Counted from the stretch's first letter, positions 10,811-24,500 are shown. The stretch is 64,000 nt of DNA from Siphonodentalium dalli (GCA_032622095.1 CP136065.1:95181343-95245342), one strand, 5' to 3'. Notes: a model not told the origin generated them from the letters alone. Translations and numbers: made by a program.

Positions 10811-11397
10811 AACATGTAACGTGTAATACGATGAAATGAACAGAAGTTAATGATCGGTGATGGGTATTTTATAGTTTCGCATGTACACCACATCGCGACA
10901 TGGATCATTTGAACCTCCAAATTCGGATAAGAACAAAGAACAAAATCCAAGATGACTGTACTAATATAGGTGGCAATGCTAGATGTCATCTCAATCGTGC
11001 CTGTATATAATATCTTATAACGATTTACTCATTAATCATACTGCTCAGCAGCTATATATAAGACAGGGCAGGTTGGTGCCGTTTTTTTTTAATTTCACCT
11101 GGCGGGTTAACAATGCCTGTTCTGATCGATCTACCGACTTGGGGGGATGGAACGTATGTACACGATGAGTCGCGATACATGAATCGGTACAAAACATTGT
11201 GTATATAATACGCTTATATAACAATCGTGTGGCAGAATCCACCACACATATTACATTTAAATAGTTTTTTTTTAAAGCCACTATCGTTGGATTTGTAATA
11301 TTTTGTATCCGACGATTAGCTATCTTGAGTATATTCTCCGAAACTGCAAATGTATCTGTGCGACACGATTGGCTCGATTTGATAAATTATAATATTA
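10811..11397 (+). repeat. Tandem duplication, first copy (empty site)
   Basis: This 587-bp block is nearly identical to 11408-12270 apart from the 264-bp insertion in that copy plus one target duplication. At about 11130 it keeps the intact sequence ATCTACCGACTTGG, the unoccupied insertion site. No gene is recognised in it. Confidence 0.9.
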
Positions 11398-11407
11398 CCG
11401 TTTAATC

Positions 11408-12270
11408 AACATGTAACGTGTAATACGATGAAATGAACAGAAGTTAATGATCGGTGATGGGTATTTTATAGTATCGCATGTACACCACATCGCGACATGG
11501 ATCATTTGAACCTCCAAATTCGGATAAGAACAAAGAGCAAAATCCAAGATGACTGTATATAGGTGGCAATGATAGATGTCAACTCAATCGTGCCTGTATA
11601 TAACATCTTATAACGATTTACTCATTAATCATACTGCTCAGACAGCTTTATATAGGGCAGGGCAGGCTGGTGCCGTTTTTTTTTAAATTTTACCTGGCGG
11701 GTTAACAATGCCTGTTCTGCTCGATCTACCGACCAAGCCTTGAAATAGTGTGTCTGTCATTTGCAGAATGAGGTCCCCAGATGGTGAATTTAGTGATGCT
11801 ACCCCGCATGGCGGGCTAGCATCACCAAATTCACCCTCTGAACCTCATGCTGCTGAGGTGTAAGCAGAATGAGGTCCCCATAGGTGAATTTGGCGATGCT
11901 AGCCCGCTATGCGGGCCCGCTATGCGGGATAACATCACTAAATTCACCCTCTGGGGACCTCATTCTGCAAATGACAGACACACTGTTTCAAGGCTTGCTA
12001 CCGACTTGGGGGGGGGGGGTGGAACTTAAGTACACGATGAGTCGCGATAAATGAATCGGTACAAAACATTGTGTATATAATACGCTTATATAACAATCGT
12101 GTGGCAGAATCCACCACACATATTACATTTAAATAGGTTTTTTTTAAAGCCACTATCGTTGGATTTGTAATATTTTGTATCCGACGATTAGCTATCTTGA
12201 GTATATTCTCCGAAACTGCAAATGTATCTGTGTGACACGATTGGCTCGATTTGATAAATTATAAAATTAC
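11408..12270 (+). repeat. Tandem duplication, second copy (occupied site)
   Basis: It starts with AACATGTAACGTGTAATACG as in the first copy, offset by 597 bp, and ends GATAAATTATAAAATTAC. It is interrupted by the palindromic element at 11734-11997. Few other differences separate the copies, so the duplication looks recent. Confidence 0.9.
11734..11997. mobile_element. Palindromic miniature element, TIR CAAGCCTTGAAA
   Basis: The 264-bp insertion begins CAAGCCTTGAAATAG and ends with its reverse complement (TTTCAAGGCTTG). The inverted homology runs about 70 bp inward. A perfect 8-bp duplication, CTACCGAC, flanks it (11726-11733 and 11998-12005). Inside are two successive hairpins (about 11764-11852 and 11872-11970), each framed by GCAGAATGAGGTCC and its complement with a CCCGC/GCGGG apex. 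A longer relative is at 33161-33600. The 8-bp duplication suggests hAT, though the tip is not the classical CAGGG. Confidence 0.9.
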
Positions 12271-13400
12271 TCACGATGGGAGGCAATCAAATGATGATAA
12301 AAAATAGAAACTATTTGTTTTAGTACGCAAGAATATGTACGTTGTTTACTGGAATGTTGTTTTGATTTTGAACATGATTATGTGTGACGTCAGTTCATTC
12401 GGCTTTGATGTTTGAATCAGTCAAGGACAGCACGCGCGCCTTGTATCAGACCTGCAGTAATTATACATATGTTTTTATCGCCAATTCGTTATCGCCAATT
12501 TAATCAAGACATTTCATAGGAAATGGTAGATATAAGTAATTATCAACGGAATACAGGTATGAAGTACAGGTATATTAGGGAAGTTTCGCTTTATACACGA
12601 TGCCAGTTAGCAGATCCTCGAACAGCTTGGTGCTACAGAGTCTAAAGGAAATAGTTGGAATTTCCATTACCACCAACACAAATTTCGCCAGTGTCAGCAA
12701 GTTGCAACGTTTATTAGCATAGCGATGCAACCAACCATGCAGGCGCGATTATCGGAATTCACAAACAGCGTTAGAATCGTCACATACATGTAGCTAAAAA
12801 TAGAGCAATAAATTTTCTGTCACATTGATAATTTCACACAGTGTTCATAAAATTAGATATTACGACATCTAATTAAACACTACAGAATTGACCAATAATT
12901 CCTAGCAAGGAGAACATAATTACGCATTTCCAAGAACAGTTATCATCAGTTTGAAGCGGGGTTAAAACGAAACTGCGTGAAATGAGATATCTGTCAATCG
13001 TAAAACTATTTATTCGATGTGACGTCATACTACATGGATTGCATGCTGAAGTTATTTGTAGCTGTGGTAATGTGCGCACAGCTATCTCCTTTAAACTCTG
13101 TATCGCAGCGCTGTTTGAGACTCTAACTTTAATTATAACTGCGTGTAAGGTAACATCTGCCGTTTGAGGCAATGCATGTCAACATAAATAAACATTTCTG
13201 ACGTTTGTAAAATCACATTGGGGTCTTTGGTATTAAACTCACAAAACTAGCTGTTAATTGCGATTGGTTGTCATCCAGTATAAGACTGCAACAACATCAA
13301 CAACAAAAATGTTCAAAAATATATTTCACGGGATAATAACAATGTTGTCTCACACATGGAAATGAAATACGTCAGTTATACCGTATACATATAGATTGCG
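12271..13400. other. No gene recognised
   Basis: AT-rich sequence. A small direct echo ATCGCCAATT occurs at about 12478-12500. Open frames near 12873-13172 overlap on both strands and show no domain. Confidence 0.4.
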
Positions 13401-13464
13401 ACGACCCATCTGGAATGGATAGAAATAAACGAAACGGTGTGTGTTTTGGTGCGAAATTAAAGGA

Positions 13465-13650
13465 GTGGTCCAGGGGGTATCGGAAACAAATTTCAGGCAC
13501 GTATGATACTATATTGTTTTTTACCTTTGGCCATTGCTTGGACTCACCCACCCCTCGACCCATTTTGTTTTCCATTTTAGCAAGTATTTTCCAATTTTTT
13601 TTAGACTCCCATCCCAATAAAACACGAAATAAAACATTCTGGGAAGAATA
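13465..13650 (+). repeat. Diverged relative of the 224-785 element
   Basis: CCAGGGGGTATCGGAAACAA with TTTCAGGCACGTATG, then a CACCCACCCC stretch and a TTTTAGCAAGTATTTTCC stretch, follow the same order as copies 1 and 2 but with heavy divergence. Confidence 0.5.
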
Positions 13651-13799
13651 TTCACCACTTTTTTCCTATCAACTATATACCACAGGTTGGTGTATGTGAT
13701 TATGCAGCATAAAATACCAACACAGTATTCCTTCTCTGCGACTCGATTGAACGATTTCGCCATGTTTATTTCTATAATCATGCAGACGGTCGTCGCTTT

Positions 13800-14222
13800 A
13801 TTTAAAACATGCTTGGCAGTTATTAGTTATTAATTATTCCCGCCTCTTTGTTGTGGTTTATCATGCAACAGTAAACCAATAACTGAATACATGTAATAAC
13901 ATTTTTAGAATGGCTGCTTCATTAGAATGGCTCATCAAATGAGGATTAGCTATGTAAACAACACCACAATAAATAGTATTTCCTCCACCCGTCGATACAA
14001 ATGTTATCAGATTAACTGCATCTTGATAGAGGTGTTAACATCCCTAATCCTTATAAAACACCAGTAATACAATTATATTGCAAGAGTTTGCTGCAATGAA
14101 TGACATTCTTGAGGAATTAAAAAGTGACTTGCTAACGCTTTTGCCAAATGAAAATATTGTTTGCCAAATGTGAATTATTTTTACAATTGGCAAATTTTCC
14201 AAGTTGCCGCGCGCGAACCCAG
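13800..14222 (+). repeat. 3' part of a CAGGGTCCGCGC-family hAT-like element
   Basis: It matches the second half of 3068-3646: TTGTGGTTTATCATGCAACA, GAGGTGTTAAC, TGAGGAATTAAAAA, TTTTGCCAAATGAAAAT, ending GCGCGCGAACCC. Confidence 0.65.
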
Positions 14223-14229
14223 ATCACTA

Positions 14230-15279
14230 ACTGGGTCAAACCTTGTTGCTGGGGAGCAGTACATGAAATTGTCAACTTATTGGACACAAAGAGTGTGCGC
14301 AGAAATGGAAATTTGGGCTATCAATACCCCGGTTAAGGCCGATATACGAGTCGTTTCCACATATATGACGCATCCGATTAACGCAATAAAAGTAATTTGT
14401 TGACGCTGTCTATATCAGAAACTAATGCGATCGATCGAACGCATAAGTATAGTTCAATAGTTTGGGTTTGGCGCAGATTGATCGAACCCATGAGCTTATC
14501 CATTTTGGTGATCATGTATCGCCTTTCAAATGAGTTTTCAAATTAAGATGATGCACACAAACTCTAAAGATGACAAAGAATGTACGTTTATGGTTCCCAT
14601 GCGCATTAACGTCGAATATTACAAGGGGTGCATAAAATATGAGTTTATATTTAGCGCATTATAAAGGATTTTTTTTTTGGTCTTCGTTGTGCATGCTTGT
14701 TGCGAAAGACGTTGGTTGCAATGGAATTAATTTCAATGTCTTATTCTAGCCAATATGCATGCGATTAGATAGTGAATGATTATCAATCGATATTCACGAT
14801 TGGATAGCCATTGATATTCAATCGAAGTAACACGTGCCACGAAAGGTTCTGATTATTGACGGAATAATGGAGATATTTGTTTAAAGAATTCGACTTATGT
14901 CCGACCAAAGTTGATCACTAGCGGTGTTAAAAATGATTTCATACAAATCTCAGTTAGTTCGTCAAATTACGTTCTATATAGAGTTATCACCCTTCCGATT
15001 AACCCATGATACTCGTTTGAAATATAAACCCAACCTCACGTGGCGCGTGTTACTGCGATTGAATATTCATCATTATCTAACGCAGATTAACACAGATTAA
15101 GTATCTTTCGCTACCTAATCGTGTGCGTATTAGGTGTTATTCCCAATGTAACCAAGAAATTGGATAAACAACATTCGATTAATTTGGATTCAGATCAGAT
15201 GAGACATCTTCAAATAGAGTCATACAAATATTTCGATGCATGAAGTGAGGTACATATACAACATCAATTATAGTATCCG
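14230..15279. other. 3' flank of the transporter gene; nothing recognised
   Basis: This is downstream of the transporter stop codon on the - strand and should hold its 3' UTR. I could not identify a convincing polyadenylation signal close to the stop. Confidence 0.35.
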
Positions 15280-15551
15280 TTATTTCCCTGAACGGATCTT
15301 TGTGACAAAGATCGCACTCAGCAAGAAGTAGACACCAGTCAACGAAAACAGTATAATATAACCGAGTCCCAGAACACAGTCTAGTCGCTCGAAAACGTCC
15401 AACACCAACCCACCGACAGGTGTCGCTAGTGCTTGTGGTAAAATCATAGCCTGGTTCCATACTGCTATGTCTTTGGCAATCTCTTTTTCCTCGGGCAGTA
15501 CATCCATGACCAGAGCCAGGTCTACTGCTTGATATGCCCCAAACGCAATAC
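15280..15551 (-). CDS. Transporter exon E14 (last coding exon)
   Basis: Follows an AG acceptor (15553-15552) in phase 1 and ends at a TAA. It encodes helices 10 (end) to 12: GIAFGAYQAVDLALVMDV, LPEEKEIAKDIAVWNQ, ILPQALATPVGG, then GLGYIILFSLTGVYFLLSAI and a short KIRSGK tail. The Glu/Asp-rich segment followed by AKD and the PQ-ATPVGG helix are the clearest family signatures in the gene. Eighty-nine residues plus the stop. Confidence 0.92.
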
Positions 15552-18500
15552 CTGGGTACGATACAACATTACATAATATGAAGTGACAGTTCCAAGTTTC
15601 GTTAAAGACCCAAAGTCCGAGTTGATAACATCAAACTTTCATCGAAGAATTTAACACGTTTATAAATTGTTCTCTGATAAAGAGCGTCCATGCTTTCGTT
15701 TCTAAAAACAGTAGGTAATAAAGAGCGTTCTAAAATATAACCGTTTGTACTCATTTTCATCGTAAAAATGATGGCGTACATCTACAAATGGTTGTGCCTC
15801 CTAGTTGTTTTCTTTTATTTTAAATATTTTTTGTTTAAGCATACTTTATTCCAACACAATACATACAGATACATACAGATACATAAGACATAACATAGTG
15901 AAATAGAGTATAGACGACATAAAGATCAAAATTATCTTTGGAAACGTTGACTAATTTGGTGACAAATCTATCCGTTGATCTTTAACCAGTTGATAACTAA
16001 ATATAACCGTGCACTGCTAACAGTGAGGATTATAGTGGCACAATTTTCATGGACAGTGGTAAGCGATTTCTTCAGTTATAAAGTGATTATACAATGTTGT
16101 GTACAGTAAGACTTCTTCTTATACTCGTCCAGGTTGTGGTGAAAAGTCATATTGAACTCCAATATGACTGTTCACTACAACGTGGACTAGTACAATAAAA
16201 CAAATACTGTACACAACATTGTATAATGACATTTTTATTATTCATCTGTATATTTATCCAAATGACGTCACGGAATTCTAGATATATTTTTTTTTTTATA
16301 AAAGTCATAGTCCAATATGACTTTCGGGAGTCCAATGTGACTTCCCCACGGATTATCATGTGACGGCTTTTGCCCAATCAGAAATGGTGTTAGTTAACCC
16401 TTTGAACCCGACTGGTCGCAAAAGAGGCCAGCCAGAAAACGTTTATACATCCGGCTGGCCGCTTTTGCGACCAGTAGCATTCGGTGGCGTCATAAACATA
16501 TGTAGCATGTTTATATATGCTATAACCATTGGTATATCCACTTATATCTATGTAAATGATCTCCAGGAACTTCAGCAGTGGCGTGAGTGCATTGCGTATG
16601 GGTTTGTTGTCGACTAGTTGGGGTTGGAAAATATGCGCATGTGCACAGCGCAGAATTCAACAAACGTACATTATTTGAAGCGATTCGCGAAACGCTATAC
16701 GTTGTTGTGCGGTTCGCAGTATTGTAGAAAGACACCATGGGATACAATGATAAATGTATGGGTTTTTGATACAATCACATCAAGGATCCCCATAGTATAT
16801 GCAGTTGCACGTTTCGACATTGAACCAGATTAGTCCCGTGGAAAGGAGTTGCATGGTCACAATACCATCTAGTCCGATCTACTTGCGCGTGCGCATTACA
16901 AACACGTGTCAATTAACTCTTGCATTATTGAACAATTATGTAAAGTTTAAGACCTAGCTGGGCTCCATATGAGCATGACCATCTCTATGCCATAGGCGAT
17001 GTCTAAAATGGGACATAATGCCATTGGATTCACAGGGAAGTGGTGTCATTCGATCACTTAGGGTATATGCTTAGCAACATTGATACCGCTAAATACAAGT
17101 TGGGTTCACTCTTCTGACCAGATATATCTCAAATGTCACAATAGGTTATTGACTGCATAGCAAAGGCAATTTCTTAGCGCGGAATTACGACGCTATATGC
17201 TATAATTGCATATTACTTTCAATTCCGAGTAGTTGCATATAAACCGTTACCAGTTAGTGATCGTGTGGCAAAGTAAACCAATCTTTAAAAATACTCAGTG
17301 GTCCATGAGAACATACCTGTACAGTTTCAGATCTGTGACACCATTTGAACATAACCATCGCCATGTGCATGCTATGGAATGTCTAAATTGGGGCTTAATA
17401 CAATTGAATACACAGGGCAATGGTGTCATTCCATCATTTGGGGTATTTGCTTAGCAACCGTTGCTACCCTTAAATACAAGTTAGGTTCACTCTTCTGGCC
17501 AGATATATCTCAAATTTCACAATATGGTATTGACTGCTTCAAAAACGCCAGTTACTTGGGCTGAATTACGACGATAAAAGATATAATTGCATTTTACTTT
17601 CAATATCAGGTAGTTGCCTAGCAACCGTTACAAGAGAGTGACCATGTGACAATGTAACCAGATCTTAAAATAATCAGTGGTCCATGGGTAACATACCTCT
17701 AAAGTTTCAGACATATGACACCACTTGGGCATAAACAACACCATACGTCTAAACACTGCCTACAATAAATCAAAATACCGCTGGGAGCCCAGGGTCAGGG
17801 TGTCGATTGTTGTGGGGAGCTAGGGTTCAAAGGGTTTTAGTTAAAAGGGTTTTAGTTAAGTGATGGATAATAATAGCAACCTGCGGGCGCGATGTTGCTT
17901 TTCAAGTTTAGGCGTGAATGACGTCATTAATTTTTACAATACCATGAAACAGAATTTCGACGCGATGAAAATCAGGACAAGAAAAATGGGTTAAAAATCA
18001 CGTGACTTCCGCCCCGCTTTTGCATAGCATCCTGGGAACAATACTATCAAATTGTGAAATCACGGAATCGGAAGTGGACCAAGTGGGATGGTTATAAAAT
18101 TACCAACTTCAGTTTTTCTGAACAATTCCTATGTGATTTAGGCCTATAGATTAGTTTAATTTTGACAAATTTCGTTGGTTAGCTGAACGAAAACGAGCGA
18201 AGACGTCATGACATGGTCCATGACGTCATTTACGTCATTTGGCTTTGTGGTCCAGAATTCAGACACATTTGGTCTCTACCGGAAACACTGATTTCACATC
18301 ACTAGGATCCACTAGACTATAGACGCAATTATATATACGAAGTGGCTTTAGCACTGAGGGCTCAAGAACGGCATGCCGCTCTTTAGCGATGAGGGCTAAG
18401 GAGCGGTATACGGCTCTTTATAGTCGGACACTGGAGATCGAGCAGTACGGATGATACTGTAAGACCGTTCTTTATCGCGCCAGGACCATGTATAGCTAAG

Positions 18501-21500
18501 TGTTGGTATATACCGATGTACACCACTCCTGTGCCCCGTTCTTTGACGTTTGTCACTGAATAGCGGTATACCGTTATTTAGTGCCAGCGCTGAAGAGCGG
18601 TAGGCCCATACCGTTCCTTGGTACCAACCGCTAAAGAGCGGTATAGCCTACCGTTCTTAAGCGTATCAGACCCATAAAGATGAAGAGTGGTATACCACTC
18701 TTTAGCGTTTGGTACTAAAGAACGGTATAGCGTGTCAGGCCCATATAGCTAAAGAGCGATATACTGCTCTTAAGCCACGGCCTTATATATATACACATAC
18801 ACGATTTATTGACCGTACTAACACGGGACAGAAATAGAGGCTCTATCAGCGTATAATCGCTTTTGTTAGCAGTTAGGAAACAGCGTATATAATGTAGATT
18901 TGACTTTGATAAGTCTTTTAGTCACCAGTACGCAAATCAAAGCTGTATTACAACGACACAAATTAATGAGTAACACGCATAACACATATACAACTTTTTA
19001 TATACAATATGCACACAATAAATATGGGATCCTGGATCCCTCCCTACAAACGTGTTGTTTGTTTGTTTGGTTTTCATTGTTCCTTTTTTGTTTTTGTTCT
19101 TCTTTTGACCTAGTGTGTATATATAAGATTGTATTCTTCATCGTGTTTTCAAATGTCCTTTTGACTATCAGTTTGAATTTTTGACCTGCAGGCATGAGCT
19201 AATTCAGCTGCCTTCGACAATGTATACACTTAAATGCAATAAGAGACGTCTCTAAAGACCATTTTCTAGAAAAAATACAGACTGGATTCAAACGAGGGAT
19301 GTTTTCTATTGACAAGAGCCCATGAAACTGTTCGTGCGAAAGATTTGCCCAGTGATATTTTGGGATAATATACGCTCATGTAGTCATTTATATTTGTCAT
19401 AGACAAACGTGGGAAATTGCTAGGTTTAGTTTGGCATGGAGGTGTATGAGTTGCTTTAACGAGATATGTGGTGGCAGGGTGGTTGTACTGTAGTGTTCCG
19501 CGGAATCCGCCCCTCCAACTTTGGTGAAAATATTCAACATTTTGAAATCCCATGCCGTGACACAGCAACAGTTGGAAACTATACGTGTATAGATTGAAAT
19601 TGTCGTGACAGTTTGATGTATTTGTGTGGTTGCTCCACTACGTGTCACGTGCGATCATATTAAGATGGGACCAACGCCACAGTCCGTCATCAGGATAGTA
19701 TTGAATTGAATATTTGTTTATTATAGTGACATTGTGTTACATATATAAATGCGTATACACACACAACAATAATCGACAATTACACCCGGCCCATAGGGCC
19801 TATAAGTCACTCTATTTCAAAATAAATATAATTATTAATTAATTAATTTCGCGGCGTCGTTATTAATGTCTGTCTTTCTCCAAATGCATGGTACAGGAAT
19901 TTAGCAGTTTGTCGCGGAAAGTTATCGAATAAATGTTTGGCCATATAAGTCAGAGAATTCACACCATTGATGTGGAAATTGGCACTACGAAAATAATCCG
20001 TCCGTAAATTATCATATGCGTTGCACTGAAGAAAAAGATGGAGCTCGTCTTCCACAGACTTTGATTGGCAGAACACACATAGTAAGCCTTACAATGTATA
20101 TAGCTGTATATCTGTATAAATTACACGATGGGACTAACGCCACAGTCAGTCATCAGGATAGTAAGCCTTATAATGTATATAGCTGGATATCTGTATACTT
20201 TATACAATGGGACTAACACCACAGTCAGTCATCGCGTTATCAGCAGGTTAATGTTAGAGAGGTTTCGCAACTCACGGATATAACTACGACTAGTAGAATT
20301 CGTGTATATAGGATAAAAAATCCGTTCCGCAAAGATAACGACGACATTTAGGAGTATTGAACACGGCAATGCGTGAATAATCGTGCGCAGTAAAATTTTC
20401 GCTGTGAACGATCTACCAGAGTAAGCAACACATACAATAATCTTATTTTCAATCGGCTAATTGAGGATATTAATTAGTCCGAGCCTTGATCAGTGCCGAC
20501 TGTGCATGCGATACAACAAAACTAAATTACTGAGTGTTTGTATCTTGGAATGTTAAAAAGTTATTGGGACAAACCGAATAAATTGATTATCCATTGTGAT
20601 GGCTAGGACGTCACGGCTACAGTTAGAACGTACACATAAGTTGATGACGTAACACCCGTAATCGTATCTGCCAACTGTGAGTTTGCTTCACCTCTCTAGT
20701 ATAACAAGCATACTCACCGAAGAACACGGCTAGGATCACTGCTATATAATATACATTGTGGTCATCTCGTATTATTGCAAGAAGTGATATGGTTCCTCCC
20801 ATCAAGAAAGCTGAATTGAACGAAACAAAAAAGGTTAGAGGATTTCGAAACAGGACATTGGTTTAAACGGACATGGTTCATTCGAGCTTCCAAATGTTTT
20901 CTATACGTAACTTGGAAGGAGGTATAAGCTAGGTTTACAATTACACGAATTATTGATATACCGGCTTCATAAGCTCTGAAAAATACTCGCCATGGTAACA
21001 ACCACTTTCCAGCTGTTTTCAATTTTTTGCACAGAAGTGAAAGACGCTCTTTATTTCTATTAAATCAGGGATAGACTAACACGGAACGCTTGTTTCGCTG
21101 TTCCATGCCGTGCACATGGGTTGTTGTTTTTTTGGTAATAAAATTTTTGTTTTCAAATGCGCATTTGTTTTGACTTCAATGCGTCTTTCTGCGACATATA
21201 ATGCTCGTAGAAAGGTACATCTAGCTTAAGTATTTGTCGACATATTTCGATACCGGGAAAAATGAACAACGAATATTATTAGATGTATTTTTGGAGCGCA
21301 AACCGCTAAGTTTTTCTGTATCCCAATACAACAAATACACGTTTAGATAGGCCTACGTAAGACATATATTTAGATATAAAATGATTCACATGTAATTGCT
21401 GATGCATATTATCTGGTCACCGACACACCAATGTATGTTTTGGCGCATACAATTTTTTTCTCGGCGGAATCTGGTGATCTAGGGGTCACTTCTGAAGAAT

Positions 21501-24500
21501 CCACCGGCTGATCCGCCATCAGCCTTGGGGAATTCGAGAAATCAGGACAAACAGAGATGGTGGTCAAAATGGCCTAAATAGTCACCTGACATCTGACATC
21601 GACATATATAAATATGGTATCGCAGAATCATTATGTAACATTTCCTCGAACTCGGTCATTTCTCGCCAACCAAGGGGGTATTGTATCATTCACATTCCTA
21701 GTTACGACAGTCGGGGACGAAATTCTCTATTTCGATGGGATGTTGTCCCGAGTCCTAGTGTATATTGAAACGACGCGACTCATCTTTGTGTCGCCAGAGT
21801 AGTTTTTAACCAGGAACATGTCTATTCACCATGATACATTGATTCGCGTCAATAAACAAAATTTGGGTCACAACAATAGTGATAATTATATAGCATTATT
21901 ATATAATCATAAACTTTATTCTAAAAGTCCCATACTATATCATACGAAAAAGGAGTTGATAAATTGCGATATCTACTGGATATTCCTATAAATAGTAATG
22001 ATTGGTTAATAACCCAATAGGAATTGAAAATCTTTTTGACTTGTTGAATCACATTGTTGTCCATTTGATGGAACCATGTACATCTATACACGGTCAGTAA
22101 TGAATTTCAGGCCTAATGGGCTTGATCAGATCGCATTGGTAGATCGTATACTAAAACACTTATTGCATTGTTTAGAGGTTGACATGAGGATTTATCAACC
22201 CTTGAAAGTTTGTATCACCTCGGCCTGTGACCGCGGTGACTATTAACTTCGAAACATAATATGGGCGCTGAGGGGTGGTCAGGCAGGAAGCTATATATAT
22301 CCATTATTAATTCGCAGTCAACATAACTCAATTATATATTAATGATAAACCAGTTATCACCCATGTGAATATCCAATGGGGAAATGACAAATATAAGCTT
22401 ACAAAGCTTACAGTCAGATCATTTTCTCATCTCTTATATGCTGGGACACACGTGTTAACATTTTGTAATAAATATATGTGTTGTAATTAAAATTGTATAT
22501 GTATGTACACACTTGCTATTGAGAATAAAATATTGTTTACGCTAAACATCGAAACAATGCAATAAACGTATAATATCCACTAACTAAGCAATTATATTAA
22601 GTCTGAGATGAAAATCTATTATTAACATGCATTTTTACTTCATGGTGATTCCGAATATAGAGCATTAGACTTTTCCTTGTCCTAAATGAACCAGCCGCCT
22701 AATTCGTAGTAACCTGACCCTTTTTGTGAGATTGCGTACCGAAATTTCTCAACCGTGAGATATCATTATTAGCCCACAGTGCCCAAATGTTAGTCATGCT
22801 CACAACGTTATAGCCACAGATGAGGTCTTTAAAAGTATATTACTCCAAATGTCTTTCTCTGAACAATCAAATATACATATTCAAGAACATCGGATAATCA
22901 AGCACTTGCCACCAGTGTACCAACAGAACCAACGAAAGTCCGCATCACGTGCATGTCGTCTAATTAATCTGTGGGCAATGTCACATGCATTGAACAGAAC
23001 CTAGAGAGAAATATTACATCTGGTGATCGGTTCAGATCGGATCAGAAAGCATGTACATGTATATTTAAATAACTGAAAAATCGTACATAATTCTTTATTT
23101 ATAGTTTTCATGACTGCTATACATGTATACATAGTGTCACTAATAAAGACCACACTATGTTCGCATTGTAAGCAATTATATACAAGTCACTGAATTACGC
23201 GCTTTACTATATGATTTTCCGTGGCGTTTTTCATTGGATCAAAACAACGTTCTGTGTATCTTAAGTGGCGCTAGTTTATCTATGGACAACATAGTCGGTA
23301 TTGTTCAATGCTCGATTTGATAAAACAAGAAATAATCGGCTAACAGTAATATATCATTGTAACGCAACCGTCGATACCTCAGACGCCGACTTACTATTTA
23401 TAAACGTTTTTGTTATATTGATCATCTTTCTGTGTCCAAGAAATTCTCTCCCACTGGTCAGAAAGACTCTATTTATTTATCAAATGAAGAATTCGTTTGT
23501 TAAATATGTTCTGTGTTAATAAATCAAACGCAATGTCATATTCCATATGCTGAGGTTAGTTTGTGGAAATTTGGTCTAAACTAAGATTTCCGCGACTTCA
23601 AGCCGCCATCTTGGTGGCCATCTTTGAACTTTTATCAACCGTTGAGCTAACATTTATATCGGTACATCCAGAAAATATAACAATTGTTATAAATCGTTGT
23701 TAGTGTAGCGGTCGCGTTGTAAATATTGAAGGCTGATGACTTATCTGCTCGAGAGGTCTAGATTGTTAGACGCTTTGTGTGAAGACCGAAGATAGCAACG
23801 TCGAGCTCAGTTAGTCCTTGGATGGGTGACCGGCTTGGGATTTCGGGTGCTGCCAACTTTCGGTGCCACTACAACACTTCTTTCTCTTTTTTCTATTACA
23901 TGGGAGTAAAAGTCATATTATTTTGAAAAATTCGGCCATTTTGAACACCATCTTTGTTTATCCCGATTTATCAAATTCCCCAAAGGCTGGCCCAGTGTCA
24001 GTCGGTAGATTTTTCAGAAGGGGACCCTAGACTACCAGAATCCGCCGAGAGAAAAAACTTTATACGCGAAAACAAGCATCAGCAAAAATATGTGTTTGGT
24101 GGCGGCCTGACTATTATGTGGTCCACTAAGGAAGATGATACCAGTATTCTAGATGTTGAATGTATACAAGATCTTGGTACCACGCCGTCTCAAGAAGAGC
24201 TCAGTAGAGCAGCATGGGACGAATATCTTGTGTCTGGTTGATGTTGCTTTTAAATCCGCTGCTTGTCAACAACCGCACCGAATATTCAAAGGAGAACAAT
24301 GACACAGCAAACAAACAACATATGCGTACTAGTATATGGATCCTTACCTGCAGACATCACTATTATCTTTCTTCTTTGGTATCTGTCTGATATAATCCCA
24401 AATATCAGTGACCTGTGGAAATGAAATACAGAAATTAGATTAGAACCTGACTGAGTACGGTTTCGCATCAAAGATATTCTATTTGTCAGCTAGAATTGCA

